Shown in pieces: positions 44,195 to 53,652 of a DNA stretch of 64,000 bases (its first letter is position 1; the number at the start of each line of letters is the position of its first letter). Position numbers and translations under genes: made by a program. Origin of the DNA: CAIWMF01 sp964402065 (GTDB taxonomy: Bacteria > Verrucomicrobiota > Verrucomicrobiia > Chthoniobacterales > UBA6821); NCBI GenBank assembly GCA_964402065.1, contig CAYOAN010000003.1, forward strand, positions 62,001 through 126,000, read 5' to 3'. The notes under the pieces are model-generated. The model was not told the origin of the DNA and did not search any database. It saw nothing but the letters and a program-made list of their open reading frames with translations.

Positions 44195-45355
44195 TTAACG
44201 CGACCATGTTGGCTCGGTCACTTCTCCAAGCCCGCTCACCACAGGAATTGATTTTCCACTCGGCACATCAAACAAGACGAGCGCGTTGTGCGTACTAAAA
44301 AGCAAATGACGAGAATCAGGCCCCCAGACAGGATTTTCGCCTTGAGCTACAACATGTGAAGAACCACTCCCTAAATCAAGTACAGCAATAGCAAACGCTC
44401 CCCCTGATCGGACATTGAAAGCAACGTGCTGCCCATCAGGCGACCAGTTTGGTTCGGTTGCGTAGCCAAAGCCTGTTGAAACCAAGCGTCCAGCGCCACC
44501 AAAAGCACTAATACGATAAAGCTGTGGGCTTCCATTTTCATCCGAAGAGTAAATTAATTCAGCTCCATTTGGCGACCAAGTACCGCATGATTCAGCACCA
44601 CGCGTCCGAGTGAGACGCTGCACACCTCCGTGAACGCCAACAACATAAAGTCCAGGACGGCCATCTTTACTCAGCGTACAAGCCAAGCGATTACCATCAG
44701 GTGAGAAACGAGGGCCAGAATTAGTTCCTGGAAATTTTACTAACCGTTGACGTGCCCCGCTTACAAGGTCGATTAAATAAATATCGGCATAACCGCTCAG
44801 ATAGCCTGTGTAAGCCACTTCTCGAGCACTTGGACTCAGTGAAGGAGAGACACTAATTCCATTATCATGCGTCAGTTGACGTCCGTTGGAACCATCATAA
44901 TCAGCCGTGTAAATTTCCTTTCGTCCGGTACGATTGCTCACAAAAGCAATTTTACTCATGGCAATGCCAGGATGTCCTGTCAATGTTTGCACAATATCAT
45001 CACAAAAACGGTGAGCCATCGTGCGGGAATCACCGCTATAACTTTTGGAAAGTACAATTGAATTACTGCGATCCACTACTTGTCCCTGCAATGTTCCTCC
45101 AGTTGCGACACCACTGATCACAAAAGAAGCTTTACCGCTTGTTTCAAGGTGCAGCGTCCCTGCAAGGGCGAGGTCGTTGGCAAATACTTTCGTGACTGCG
45201 GCCCCATCACCTCCTCCAAAATTCGTGAAAGCCACATTGATCGCATCGCTCTTGCGCACCGTGATGGTAGGAGCGTCTACTGCAAAAGCTGCTGGAATCA
45301 AGAAAGCCAGAGCCAACAGGAAAATGATCAAAAAATTTTTCATAGAATTTTTCAT
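44195..45355 (-). CDS. tolB: Tol-Pal system protein TolB
   Basis: The 386-residue protein has a signal peptide (LIIFLLALAFLIPAAFA) and an N-terminal TolB domain, followed by a beta-propeller of PD40-type repeats such as IAFVSNRTGRKEIYTADYDG, REVAYTGYLSGYADIYLID, RLACTLSKDGRPGLYVV and HVAFNVRSGGAFAIAVLD. TolB is periplasmic and interacts with Pal. It begins 24 bases after the stop of the 710-residue gene upstream, so those two are probably cotranscribed. Confidence 0.93.
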   Translation of the reverse strand: MKNSMKNFLIIFLLALAFLIPAAFAVDAPTITVRKSDAINVAFTNFGGGDGAAVTKVFANDLALAGTLHLETSGKASFVISGVATGGTLQGQVVDRSNSIVLSKSYSGDSRTMAHRFCDDIVQTLTGHPGIAMSKIAFVSNRTGRKEIYTADYDGSNGRQLTHDNGISVSPSLSPSAREVAYTGYLSGYADIYLIDLVSGARQRLVKFPGTNSGPRFSPDGNRLACTLSKDGRPGLYVVGVHGGVQRLTRTRGAESCGTWSPNGAELIYSSDENGSPQLYRISAFGGAGRLVSTGFGYATEPNWSPDGQHVAFNVRSGGAFAIAVLDLGSGSSHVVAQGENPVWGPDSRHLLFSTHNALVLFDVPSGKSIPVVSGLGEVTEPTWSR

Positions 45356-45379
45356 AGAAGCACATTCTTTCTGTTCTGA

Positions 45380-47512
45380 CTAAAAAGGTAAATCAGAATC
45401 CCCATCCTCAGAGCTGTCAGCCTCAAAATCCCCATCCTCAGAATTACTTGCCGTTGGATCAAGCTCTTGGCGTAACTCTGTTGCTTTTTCACGAACAAAT
45501 TCAACAGGAGAGCGATCAAGAATGCCTAAGAAATAACGAAGAACTTTTTTTTCATTTTCAGGCAAGTCGCCGGCTAGTACTTTTTCAGGCGAGGTGACTA
45601 TATGGATAGCAGTCTGAAATAAACCACGACCATCCTTCAATTCCTGCTTGATTTTGTTATACTGGTCTCCAACCCATTCTTTCAAATACTTTTCTTCCTC
45701 GTTTTTTGAAGGATATTCCAAACTTAGATTTTTCTGATTATTAAATTTTTGAATGGTGCTGACCATCAAGCCATGCTCTTTTTCGGTCAATCCACACTTA
45801 TCACTCCAATTTGGAATCTGATGGTTTACGGCATCATAGAATCGCTCTCCTCTTGTGATAGCATGCTCTGCCTGATCACTCCACTCCTTATAATGTTTGC
45901 ACAATAATTCGATTTCTTGATCGAATTTATCCTGAGCATCCTCTTTACGTTGATCCAGCCCCTCTGGTGACCATTGCCCATCTACAAAAGGAAGATCTTC
46001 CACTTGTTGATTCCATCGACCAATCTTATCCTGAGCATCTTTGATGAGGCTCGTTATGCTTTTATGATCGTTTTTAAATTGTTCTCCAAAAGTTTTCTCA
46101 AAAAATTTTTTAACCGCCCCTGTTCTTAAATTTTTAACCTGACCCACCCAGCTCCCATTTAAGGTCATCTCAATTTTCATCTTTTTTTCATTAACTAAGT
46201 TAGAAAAATAGTTACTGATCCAGTTGTCTTTGCGTTGCAGAGCTTCAAAAACTCGGTGCTGCACCTCTGTCACCTTGAAAACGTTCTCCCAAGCCTGATC
46301 AAACTCACGACAATAGCGTTGTGCATCACTCATCGTATCTTTATGCGTTTCGAGTGAAGGATCACCTGTAATCAGCTTTATGAATCTTGAATCCTGAGGA
46401 ATTTGTATTCTCTTAACTAAATCATTCATATAAAATTCCATGCTCTGCGCAAGTGACGCCGTTCTCTTTGTATAGTCAAAAGCTTTTTCAAAATTGCTTT
46501 TAAAAAACTGAATAAACTTTTCACCTTTTTTTCGCACCTGAGCAACTTGACTTTCAAAAGGATCAGCAAGCCTAAGTTGATAAGGAGATTCAGGGGTTAC
46601 CAAAATGGCACGCTCGATCATTTGCGTTCGTGGAGAGATATTTTTATTAATAAATTCTTGAGCTTCTCGTTGAAACCGTTGCTCTTTGCTCTCCTTTACT
46701 GCTGCTGCAGCGGCAGAGGAAGTGCTGATTGATGGAGAAATGGATCCTAAAAAGTTATTTCCAAGAGGCTCACTCCCTGCTCTCATCCTTGCTGGTTCTT
46801 CAGCCTCTCCATCAGTAAGCTGCTCATATCCTGCCCGCGGAGTATAACAACTATCTCGGTATTTCCATGTAGCAGCAACAGCAGTCATGGTAGCAATCGC
46901 TCCGATAACATAGCCAGCATCCTCAAGCCATGAATTGTCTAATTTTGGTGTCTCCTGCTTGAGAAAAGTAGCTATATTTTCTAATCGTCCTTTTAAATGA
47001 AACACAACTTGATTGGATCGCTGCCACGAGGCGGGATCTTCTAACGATCTCAATTTCAAGCAGGAATGGTCTTGAGAAGCTATCCCATCATTTTCTCGAG
47101 GCAGAAAATAAGTTGTTGTTTCATCAATGTGAACAGAAAGCAGCTTATCTTCCCCCATTTCATAGACACCATATTCGGTTGTAGCAGGGTTTTCCTGTTC
47201 TCCATTTTCTTTCCAATTACAAAAGCGCATCGCAGAGCGAAGATCTACTAAGAGTACCGACGCGTCACCTTCCTCTTCTCGGAAGTAGTAGCTGTAATTT
47301 CCTGGTTCCCCCACTCTCTCGATCAAACCCATGCCGCTCTCTGCTCCCATTTTTTGATCATAAAGCAGGTGCGGATCTTCTTTTGCAACCGCATTCAAAA
47401 ACTGGGTGTACTCGCGCAACGTAACATCATTCCATGCATTAGTAGCACTCAACGTTGTCATCTTGAGTAAAAATAAAGCAATCCACAAAAGAAGATGGAG
47501 AAAAACTTTCAT
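45380..47512 (-). CDS. Secreted or membrane protein with partial FGE/SUMF1-like N terminus and long coiled coil
   Basis: The 710-residue protein has an N-terminal signal sequence (FLHLLLWIALFLLKMTTLSA). Residues about 26-120 resemble the first part of an FGE/SUMF1 fold: WNDVTLREYTQFLNAVA, YDQKMGAESGMGLIERVGE, then SAMRFCNWKENGEQENPATTEYGVYEM. The C-terminal half of that fold, with the catalytic Cys residues, is absent. A hydrophobic segment (YVIGAIATMTAVAATW) lies near 200-216. From about 270 on the protein is charged and helical, with long coiled-coil-like stretches, and it ends in a very acidic Glu/Asp/Ser tail with two SEDGD repeats. The combination is unknown to me. It precedes tolB with 24 bases between the genes. 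Confidence 0.6.
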   Translation of the reverse strand: MKVFLHLLLWIALFLLKMTTLSATNAWNDVTLREYTQFLNAVAKEDPHLLYDQKMGAESGMGLIERVGEPGNYSYYFREEEGDASVLLVDLRSAMRFCNWKENGEQENPATTEYGVYEMGEDKLLSVHIDETTTYFLPRENDGIASQDHSCLKLRSLEDPASWQRSNQVVFHLKGRLENIATFLKQETPKLDNSWLEDAGYVIGAIATMTAVAATWKYRDSCYTPRAGYEQLTDGEAEEPARMRAGSEPLGNNFLGSISPSISTSSAAAAAVKESKEQRFQREAQEFINKNISPRTQMIERAILVTPESPYQLRLADPFESQVAQVRKKGEKFIQFFKSNFEKAFDYTKRTASLAQSMEFYMNDLVKRIQIPQDSRFIKLITGDPSLETHKDTMSDAQRYCREFDQAWENVFKVTEVQHRVFEALQRKDNWISNYFSNLVNEKKMKIEMTLNGSWVGQVKNLRTGAVKKFFEKTFGEQFKNDHKSITSLIKDAQDKIGRWNQQVEDLPFVDGQWSPEGLDQRKEDAQDKFDQEIELLCKHYKEWSDQAEHAITRGERFYDAVNHQIPNWSDKCGLTEKEHGLMVSTIQKFNNQKNLSLEYPSKNEEEKYLKEWVGDQYNKIKQELKDGRGLFQTAIHIVTSPEKVLAGDLPENEKKVLRYFLGILDRSPVEFVREKATELRQELDPTASNSEDGDFEADSSEDGDSDLPF

Positions 47513-47612
47513 AACAAATTTGAGAAATCAAAGTTAAACTATAAACAATTAAAAATTGGAATTTTTTATTTTCTGTAAACTAAGATCTCGAATCTATAGG
47601 ATTTAGGCTTCT

Positions 47613-48746
47613 ATGTCGCTCTATTCTCGTAAAAATCCTTTTCCTGCTATACTCCGCACTAACCGCAAGCTCACGAGTCAGCATTCTGCCAAGGATACGC
47701 GTCACTATGAAGTCTCTATTGCTGGCTCAGGGCTTGTTTACGAACCAGGGGATTCGCTTGGTGTGTTTCCTGTAAACGACCCAAACTTAGTCAATGAGCT
47801 GCTTGAGGTACTCCACTTTGAAGGCTCTGAGCCTGTGTCCGATCCTAATGGTCAAATCATTCCTATTCACGAAGCATTACTCCGACATTACATTATTACA
47901 GAACCATCGAAGCAGCTCCTTGCGGCCATCGCCGAGAGAGATCCTTCAGCTTCTCATTTAGCAACACTCCATGCTCCAGAATCGAAAGAACACCTCGAAA
48001 AATATCTTTGGGGTCGCGACATCATCGATCCTCTCTTGGACCACCCTAAGGCTCGTTTCACACCTGAAGAACTAGTCAAGCTGCTCCGCAAGCTTCAACC
48101 ACGTCTTTATTCCATTGCCTCTTCGCCTAAAGTGCATCCGGAAGAAATTCATCTCACGGTTGCGACTGTACAATATGAAAGTCATGGACGCTCGCGCAGC
48201 GGGGTTTGCTCGACTTTCCTAGCTCATCGCGTGAACCATGAAATCCCTGTCTCTGTTTTTATTCACTCTGCAAAACACTTCCGTCTTCCCGAGGATCACA
48301 GCCGCCATATTATCATGGTAGGGCCAGGAACAGGAATCGCTCCCTTTCGGTCTTTCCTCCATGATCGGAAGGCTACAGGAGCCACTGGCAAACATTGGCT
48401 CTTTTTTGGAGATCAACGCTCTGAAACTGATTTTCTCTACCGCGACGAGTTGGAGACCTGGCACAAGGAAGGAACACTTCACCGCTTTGATACAGCTTTC
48501 TCGCGCGACCAAGACAAAAAAATCTACGTTCAGCACCGGATGCAGGAACAAGCAAAAGAAATCTATGCATGGCTTGAAGATGGCGCTTACTTCTACGTCT
48601 GTGGTGATGCCTCTCGCATGGCCAAAGACGTTGAACAAACACTTCATGAGATCATCGCTTCTCAAGGCGCTCATGAACCAGAAGCCGCTGCAGCCTATAT
48701 TGAGGCCATGAAAAAAGAGAAACGCTATCGGAAGGATGTCTATTAG
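47613..48746 (+). CDS. CysJ-like FAD/NADPH-binding reductase without flavodoxin domain
   Basis: The 377-residue protein matches the ferredoxin-NADP reductase-like part of sulfite reductase flavoprotein (CysJ). GSGLVYEPGDSLGVFP is at the FAD-binding start, RLYSIASSPKVHPEEIHLTVA holds the flavin motif RxYSxxSS, GVCSTFLA follows, and VGPGTGIAPFRSFLHDR with YVCGDASRMAKDVE binds NADPH. It lacks the flavodoxin-like domain, so its electron partner must be separate. No sulfite reductase hemoprotein is nearby. The true partner is unknown. Confidence 0.85.
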   Translation: MSLYSRKNPFPAILRTNRKLTSQHSAKDTRHYEVSIAGSGLVYEPGDSLGVFPVNDPNLVNELLEVLHFEGSEPVSDPNGQIIPIHEALLRHYIITEPSKQLLAAIAERDPSASHLATLHAPESKEHLEKYLWGRDIIDPLLDHPKARFTPEELVKLLRKLQPRLYSIASSPKVHPEEIHLTVATVQYESHGRSRSGVCSTFLAHRVNHEIPVSVFIHSAKHFRLPEDHSRHIIMVGPGTGIAPFRSFLHDRKATGATGKHWLFFGDQRSETDFLYRDELETWHKEGTLHRFDTAFSRDQDKKIYVQHRMQEQAKEIYAWLEDGAYFYVCGDASRMAKDVEQTLHEIIASQGAHEPEAAAAYIEAMKKEKRYRKDVY

Positions 48747-48875
48747 AATTCTTTCCAACCCCGCTGGTGGCGATAATATTCGAGAGTTTGTTACCTGTGA
48801 TGCTCGTCAAAAATTGCTGACTCAAACCGAAGGTTTGAACGTCATAAATCTTTAAAAAAACTATTTGATTATTTT

Positions 48876-50273
48876 ATGAAATCTTCTTCTCCACAACGCG
48901 TTCATTTTCTTGGCATCTGCGGAACAGCCATGGGCGCGGTTGCAGCCGCTATGCAAGAACAAGGATGGCACGTCACTGGCTCTGATACTGCTCCCTATCC
49001 TCCCATTTCAGACTTTCTTGCCAGCCGCAATATTCCCATTGCGGTCGGATTTAGCGCAGAAAATCTTCCTCAAGAAAAGTCACTCATTGTCATTGGCAAT
49101 GCTCTTTCACGCGGCAATCCAGAAGTTGAAGCGATTCTCAATCGACGTCTTGCTTACACCTCCCTACCGGAATTGCTGCGCACCCACTTCCTGCAAGGTC
49201 GCCACAATTTAGTCGTCACTGGCACCCATGGAAAAACAACCACCTCATCAATGCTCGCTTGGATTTTTGAATTTGCGAAAAAAAATCCGTCCTACTTGAT
49301 CGGCGGCATCCCTAATAATCTAGGCCAAGGAGCTTGTTTGCGCGATCCTTCAGCATCACACCATGTCATTCTCGAGGGAGACGAGTATGACACAGCTTTT
49401 TTTGATAAGCGCTCCAAGTTTTTACACTACTTGCCAGAGCTTGTTGTGATTAATAATATTGAGTTTGACCATGCCGATATCTTCGCCAACCTTGATGAAA
49501 TCAAGCTCAGCTTCCGACGACTCCTAAAATTAGTTCCTTCTGAAGGAATGATTTTAATTAATGGCGATGATGCTAACGCTCGCGACGTGAGTGGTGATGC
49601 ACTGGCACCGATCATCGAAGTTGGTTTTTCAGAAAACTGTAGCCATCGTATTCGTGAAGCCTGGCAAGAAGAAGGTCGCGCCGGTTTCGAGCTTCTGGGA
49701 GAAAAATTTGAAATCTCCATGAACGGTGAGCACAATATTCGTAATGCGGCTATGGCAGCCTCAGCGGCTCATTTTTACAACATCCCACTCCTAACCATTC
49801 GAGAAGCACTTTTAAAATTTCAAGGCATCAAGCGACGCCAAGAAGTTGTGGGCATCGTTAACGGAATGACTATCATTGATGATTTTGGTCATCATCCAAC
49901 TGCTATTCGCGAAACCCTAGCTGGTATTCACGCTCATTATCCTCATGCCCGCATTTGGGCTCTATTTGAGCCTCGCAGCAACACATCACGTCGTGCTGTT
50001 TTTCAAGAAGTCTTGCCAGCTGCTTTTGAAAAAGCGACTGGGGTCATTGTTGGTGCCGTCAATCGTGCTACTCAACTAGGTAATGAAGAACGCCTCAACC
50101 CTGAACGCCTGGTCGCAGATATTGCAGCAACAGGCAAACCTGCCTTCTACGAACCCATCACTAATCAAATCATCACACGCCTTCAATCATTGGCAAAACC
50201 AGGTGACGTTATTTTGATTTTTAGCAATGGCTCATTTGATAATCTAAAAGCAAAATTAAAAACTGAACTCTAA
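48876..50273 (+). CDS. mpl: UDP-N-acetylmuramate:L-alanyl-gamma-D-glutamyl-meso-diaminopimelate ligase
   Basis: The 465-residue Mur ligase has VHFLGICGTAMGAVAAAMQ at the N terminus, the ATP-binding GTHGKTTTSSMLAW, VILEGDEYDTAFFDKRSKFLHY, GEHNIRNAAMAASAA and IIDDFGHHPTAIRETL. The LEGDEYDTAFFDKRSKF and HHPTAIRETL motifs are typical of Mpl, which reattaches recycled tripeptide to UDP-MurNAc, rather than MurC. That implies peptidoglycan recycling and meso-DAP. The reductase gene lies upstream on the same strand with a 129-base gap. The next gene starts 17 bases after its stop. Confidence 0.92.
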   Translation: MKSSSPQRVHFLGICGTAMGAVAAAMQEQGWHVTGSDTAPYPPISDFLASRNIPIAVGFSAENLPQEKSLIVIGNALSRGNPEVEAILNRRLAYTSLPELLRTHFLQGRHNLVVTGTHGKTTTSSMLAWIFEFAKKNPSYLIGGIPNNLGQGACLRDPSASHHVILEGDEYDTAFFDKRSKFLHYLPELVVINNIEFDHADIFANLDEIKLSFRRLLKLVPSEGMILINGDDANARDVSGDALAPIIEVGFSENCSHRIREAWQEEGRAGFELLGEKFEISMNGEHNIRNAAMAASAAHFYNIPLLTIREALLKFQGIKRRQEVVGIVNGMTIIDDFGHHPTAIRETLAGIHAHYPHARIWALFEPRSNTSRRAVFQEVLPAAFEKATGVIVGAVNRATQLGNEERLNPERLVADIAATGKPAFYEPITNQIITRLQSLAKPGDVILIFSNGSFDNLKAKLKTEL

Positions 50274-50290
50274 CACTTGCGCCTCCTGTA

Positions 50291-51700
50291 ATGCATCATC
50301 CTTTCGACCTCAAAGCTGATAAAAAAGCATTCCAAATTAACTTGGATCCAGCCATCTATGGTACTTTTGCCGAGATTGGAGCAGGACAAGAAGTTGCTCG
50401 ACGTTTCTTTCATGTTGGTGCTGCTGCAGGCACTGTTGCAAAAACCATGTCTGCCTATGACATGACCTTTTCTGATTCGATTTATGGGCGTTGTCGACGT
50501 TATGTCAGTCGTGAACGCCTGGGAACAATGCTAGCTCATGAATATCAATTGCTCCTTGAACGCCTTAATAGCAAGGTTGGGAAAGAGCGTTGCTTTTTTG
50601 CTTTTGCGGATACCGTAGCCGCTCGTTCTTACAAAACAAAAAATGAATCACATGGATGGATGGGAATTCGTTTTCAAGCAACACCATTTGGAGAGGCAAA
50701 TGAAATCATTCTTCATATCCGTCTACTTGATCAGGAGAACATTGATCAGCAAGAAGCTTTAGGAACTGTTGGCGTCAATTTAATTCATGGCGCATTTTAC
50801 TTACGCAAAGATCCAAAAGCCCTGATTGCAGCTCTTGTTGATGACTTAACGCCATGGCGTGTTGAAATTGATATGATCCGTTTTTCTGGTCCTGAATTTA
50901 AAGCTTTCGACAATCGAATCATGTGCCTTGAACTTGTAACGCAAGGACTGGCTAATGCTGTTTTGTTCAATACCGATGGCGATGTGATTCAAGCTGCGGA
51001 TAAATTTCATAACAAGCCGCTGCTTGTAGAGCGTGGCAGTTTCCGTCCGGTAACACTCCTTGCCAATGATATGCTTGATTGTTCCTTGAAAATGTTTTTA
51101 AAGGAAGAACAGCTCGCTGGAGAAAAGCCTGAAATTTTGATGGAGATCACCATGTCAAATTTGCTTCGCGAGGGAGCTCTTGATCTTCAAGATTTCATCG
51201 ACCGCGTTGACATGCTCAGTGCTTTAAATCGAACTGTCTTAATTTCGAATTATGGAGAGTTTTATCGACTCATTCAGTACCTCACACGGTACACGACTAA
51301 GAGCATTGGCCTACCTCTCGGCATCCCTAGCCTTTATGAAATTTTTGATGAAAAATATTACACTGGCCTAGAAGGTGGCATTTTAGAAGGATTAGGCCGC
51401 CTTTTCAAAAAAGGCGTTCAGCTTTATGTCTACCCAACCTATGACGAAAAAGGAAACTTGCTAGAAGCAACATCGTTCCCTATTCAGCCTCACCTTAAAG
51501 ATCTCTACGAATATCTCCTCGGGAATAATTTTATCATTCCAGTTAACAGCTGCCATCCAGAATACCTGGGCATCCAGTCAATTACTGTCCTTAATAAAAT
51601 CAAAAAGAAAGATGCGAGCTGGAAAAAAATGGTGCCGCCCGAGGTTGCTGACCTGATCCAGAAGCGAAAATTATTTAGTATTAAATCAGAAGCGGCATAG
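50291..51700 (+). CDS. Conserved protein of uncertain function (often annotated as nicotinate-nucleotide adenylyltransferase)
   Basis: The 469-residue protein has strongly conserved-looking N-terminal motifs: YGTFAEIGAGQEVARRFFHVGAAAGTVAKTMSAYDM, SDSIYGRCRRYVSRERLGTMLAHEY, and later SHGWMGIRFQ, GTVGVNLIHGAFYL and LISNYGEFYRLIQYL. I associate this family with PVC and related bacteria, where database names are often misleading. No classic HxGH nucleotidyl-transfer motif is visible, so I do not accept the adenylyltransferase name. It starts 17 bases after mpl, so cotranscription is likely. Its TAG stop overlaps the start of repeat C3. Confidence 0.7.
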   Translation: MHHPFDLKADKKAFQINLDPAIYGTFAEIGAGQEVARRFFHVGAAAGTVAKTMSAYDMTFSDSIYGRCRRYVSRERLGTMLAHEYQLLLERLNSKVGKERCFFAFADTVAARSYKTKNESHGWMGIRFQATPFGEANEIILHIRLLDQENIDQQEALGTVGVNLIHGAFYLRKDPKALIAALVDDLTPWRVEIDMIRFSGPEFKAFDNRIMCLELVTQGLANAVLFNTDGDVIQAADKFHNKPLLVERGSFRPVTLLANDMLDCSLKMFLKEEQLAGEKPEILMEITMSNLLREGALDLQDFIDRVDMLSALNRTVLISNYGEFYRLIQYLTRYTTKSIGLPLGIPSLYEIFDEKYYTGLEGGILEGLGRLFKKGVQLYVYPTYDEKGNLLEATSFPIQPHLKDLYEYLLGNNFIIPVNSCHPEYLGIQSITVLNKIKKKDASWKKMVPPEVADLIQKRKLFSIKSEAA

Positions 51701-51874
51701 CATTTTACTAAGACCCTCAACGTGTAAGCGCTACTCCATGCGTTGAAAGTTAGGAGACTTCGAAACATCCTGCTAGTAGGCCCAAAGAAGCGAGCCGAAT
51801 GCCAAAGAGTGGACCCAAAGTGCACACCCCCATGACGCCTCAATACACGGCTATACTATTTTTAAAAATGCTCT
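51699..51874. repeat. Diverged family C repeat, copy C3
   Basis: The right end is clear: ACGGCTATACTATTTTTAAAA then ATGCTCT, in short form matching C2. The left end, AGCATTTTACTAA, overlaps the stop codon of the preceding gene. The interior is diverged and longer, about 176 bases in all. It lies between the conserved gene and yajQ. Confidence 0.55.
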
Positions 51875-51926
51875 AACAAGCTGCTGCTAAATTGTACCGT
51901 AATCTGCCCTTACTTTTAGTTTCAAG

Positions 51927-52415
51927 CTATTCTCGGAAGTTTTTAAAACTCAGCGCAACCCCAAAGTCCTTCCCTTTCACAAATCCAATGACCTCTTGAA
52001 GTTCATCGCGCTTTGTTCCTGTAACGCGGATGTGGCGCTCTTGCAAGGCTGATTGAACTTTGAATTTTTCAGCTTTGATCGCGGCTATAATTTCTTTTGC
52101 TTTAGCACCCTCGATACCCTGAGCGATAATAAATTCCTGGCGCGCATGACCGAGTGGCGAAATATCAGGTTTTTTTTGATCCACATTTCGCAAATCAACA
52201 TTTCGCTTCGCGAGTTTAGAAACCATAATTTCGCTCAAGCCTTTTAACTTATTATTATCTTCAGCTGTAAGAATGATTGTTTCAGGCTTTGGCTGTTCAA
52301 TTGCAGCTTTGCTTCCTTTAAAATCAAACCGGCTCACAAGCTCCTTACGAGCTTGGTTCACGGCGTTCTCAATTTCCATTCGTTCTATTTCCGAGACAAT
52401 ATCAAAAGAAGGCAT
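51927..52415 (-). CDS. yajQ: YajQ-family nucleotide-binding protein (DUF520)
   Basis: The 162-residue protein matches YajQ along its length: MPSFDIVSEIERMEIENAVNQA, RFDFKGSKAAIE, DNNKLKGLSEIM and HIRVTGTKRDELQEVIGFVKG. YajQ proteins have two ferredoxin-like domains; some bind cyclic-di-GMP and affect virulence. The role here is not known. It is divergent from the DAHP synthase at 52.5 kb, with a hairpin in the gap. Confidence 0.95.
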   Translation of the reverse strand: MPSFDIVSEIERMEIENAVNQARKELVSRFDFKGSKAAIEQPKPETIILTAEDNNKLKGLSEIMVSKLAKRNVDLRNVDQKKPDISPLGHARQEFIIAQGIEGAKAKEIIAAIKAEKFKVQSALQERHIRVTGTKRDELQEVIGFVKGKDFGVALSFKNFRE

Positions 52416-52460
52416 AATCGTTTTTTTAGAGGATCGAAATAATTAATCATAAATAACGTG

Positions 52461-52490
52461 AAGAACACAAAGATAAATTTTCGTGTTCTT
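52461..52490. repeat. GTGTTCTT hairpin between yajQ and DAHP synthase
   Basis: AAGAACAC and GTGTTCTT form an 8-base stem with a 14-base loop, followed by TGTAGTCTTTGTGGCTACTC. The TTTGTGGCTA string recurs at 30270-30280, after the hairpin before murI. This is a member of the short hairpin group. Confidence 0.5.
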
Positions 52491-52527
52491 TGTAGTCTTT
52501 GTGGCTACTCTTAATCGATCTTGTTCC

Positions 52528-53595
52528 ATGAGCATTGCTTCCCATCAGCTTTCTTTAGCAGAGATTTTGCCTCACGTTGAAAATCGACGTGTTCATGATA
52601 TCGTGCGTCTCGTTACTCCACGAACAGTTAAAGAAGGAACTCCAGTTTCAGCTGAGGTTTTAAATCAAGTTCTCGAGCATCGTCGCACAATCCGCAATAT
52701 TCTTCGCGGTCAAGACCCACGTCTTCTTGTTATTGTTGGTCCTTGCTCTATTCATGATCCTGTCTCGGCACTCGATTATGCACGCCGCTTAGCAACGATA
52801 GCCAATGAACTCAAAGATAAGCTCTTCATTGTCATGCGTGTCTATTTCGAAAAACCAAGAACGACTATTGGTTGGAAAGGCCTTATTAGCGACCCTCATC
52901 TTAATGACTCGGGTGACATAGCTCATGGAATCACCCTTGCACGTCAATTACTCCTCGACGTTGCTGCTCTTGGGCTTCCAGCAGCCACTGAATTTTTGGA
53001 CCCCATCATTCCTCAATATATTGCTGATTTGATTAGCTGGTCGGCCATTGGGGCGCGCACTACTGAATCGCAAACTCATCGCGAAATGGCCAGCGGTCTC
53101 TCGATGCCTGTTGGGTTCAAAAACAGTACTGATGGGACGATTCAAACAGCAATTGATGCGATGCGCTCCGCACGCGTGCCACATAGCTTTTTGGGAATCG
53201 ACCATGATGGAATGACGAGCATTGTCAAAACGATGGGCAATGAAGAGTGCCACCTTGTCTTGCGTGGAGGCCGGCATGGAACTAACTATCATCCTCATCA
53301 AATCACAGAAGCCATCCAGCAGCTTCAAGCGGCTCAAGTTTCGACAGCCATGATTATTGATTGCAGTCATGCCAATAGTGGTAAAGATCCAACAGGCCAA
53401 CAACGTGTCTGGGAAAGCCTCTTGGCACAACGTCGTAGTGGCTGCCGTGAAATTGTTGGCGCTATGATTGAAAGTTATTTAGAAAAAGGGCACCAAGAGT
53501 TACCCATGAAGCTAACAGACTTGCGCTACGGCATGTCGATCACTGACCCTTGCCTTGACTGGGAAAGCACAGCAGCAATGCTTCGAAGCGCATAA
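52528..53595 (+). CDS. aroG: 3-Deoxy-7-phosphoheptulonate synthase (class I, AroF/G/H type)
   Basis: The 355-residue enzyme condenses phosphoenolpyruvate with erythrose 4-phosphate in the first step of aromatic synthesis. It has LLVIVGPCSIHDPVSALDYARRL, RVYFEKPRTTIGWKGLISDP, GLPAATEFLD, IGARTTESQTHREMASG, HLVLRGGRHGTNYH and IIDCSHANSGKD, the metal and substrate-binding motifs of the class I alpha type. The ATG at 52528 matches the family N terminus; the earlier in-frame start at 52483 lies in the hairpin repeat. aroD of the same pathway is 45 kb away. Confidence 0.96.
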   Translation: MSIASHQLSLAEILPHVENRRVHDIVRLVTPRTVKEGTPVSAEVLNQVLEHRRTIRNILRGQDPRLLVIVGPCSIHDPVSALDYARRLATIANELKDKLFIVMRVYFEKPRTTIGWKGLISDPHLNDSGDIAHGITLARQLLLDVAALGLPAATEFLDPIIPQYIADLISWSAIGARTTESQTHREMASGLSMPVGFKNSTDGTIQTAIDAMRSARVPHSFLGIDHDGMTSIVKTMGNEECHLVLRGGRHGTNYHPHQITEAIQQLQAAQVSTAMIIDCSHANSGKDPTGQQRVWESLLAQRRSGCREIVGAMIESYLEKGHQELPMKLTDLRYGMSITDPCLDWESTAAMLRSA

Positions 53596-53652
53596 AAAAT
53601 TCTACCGGTCTAAGCATCGAGCTTTTTAATATAAGAAACTCAAAAGATTTTT

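Noticed and set aside
45380..47512. Frameshift that hides the second half of an FGE domain
   Set aside because: The reading frame continues without stop into a different, long helical region; no missing FGE motif is seen in other frames near 46.8-47.1 kb.
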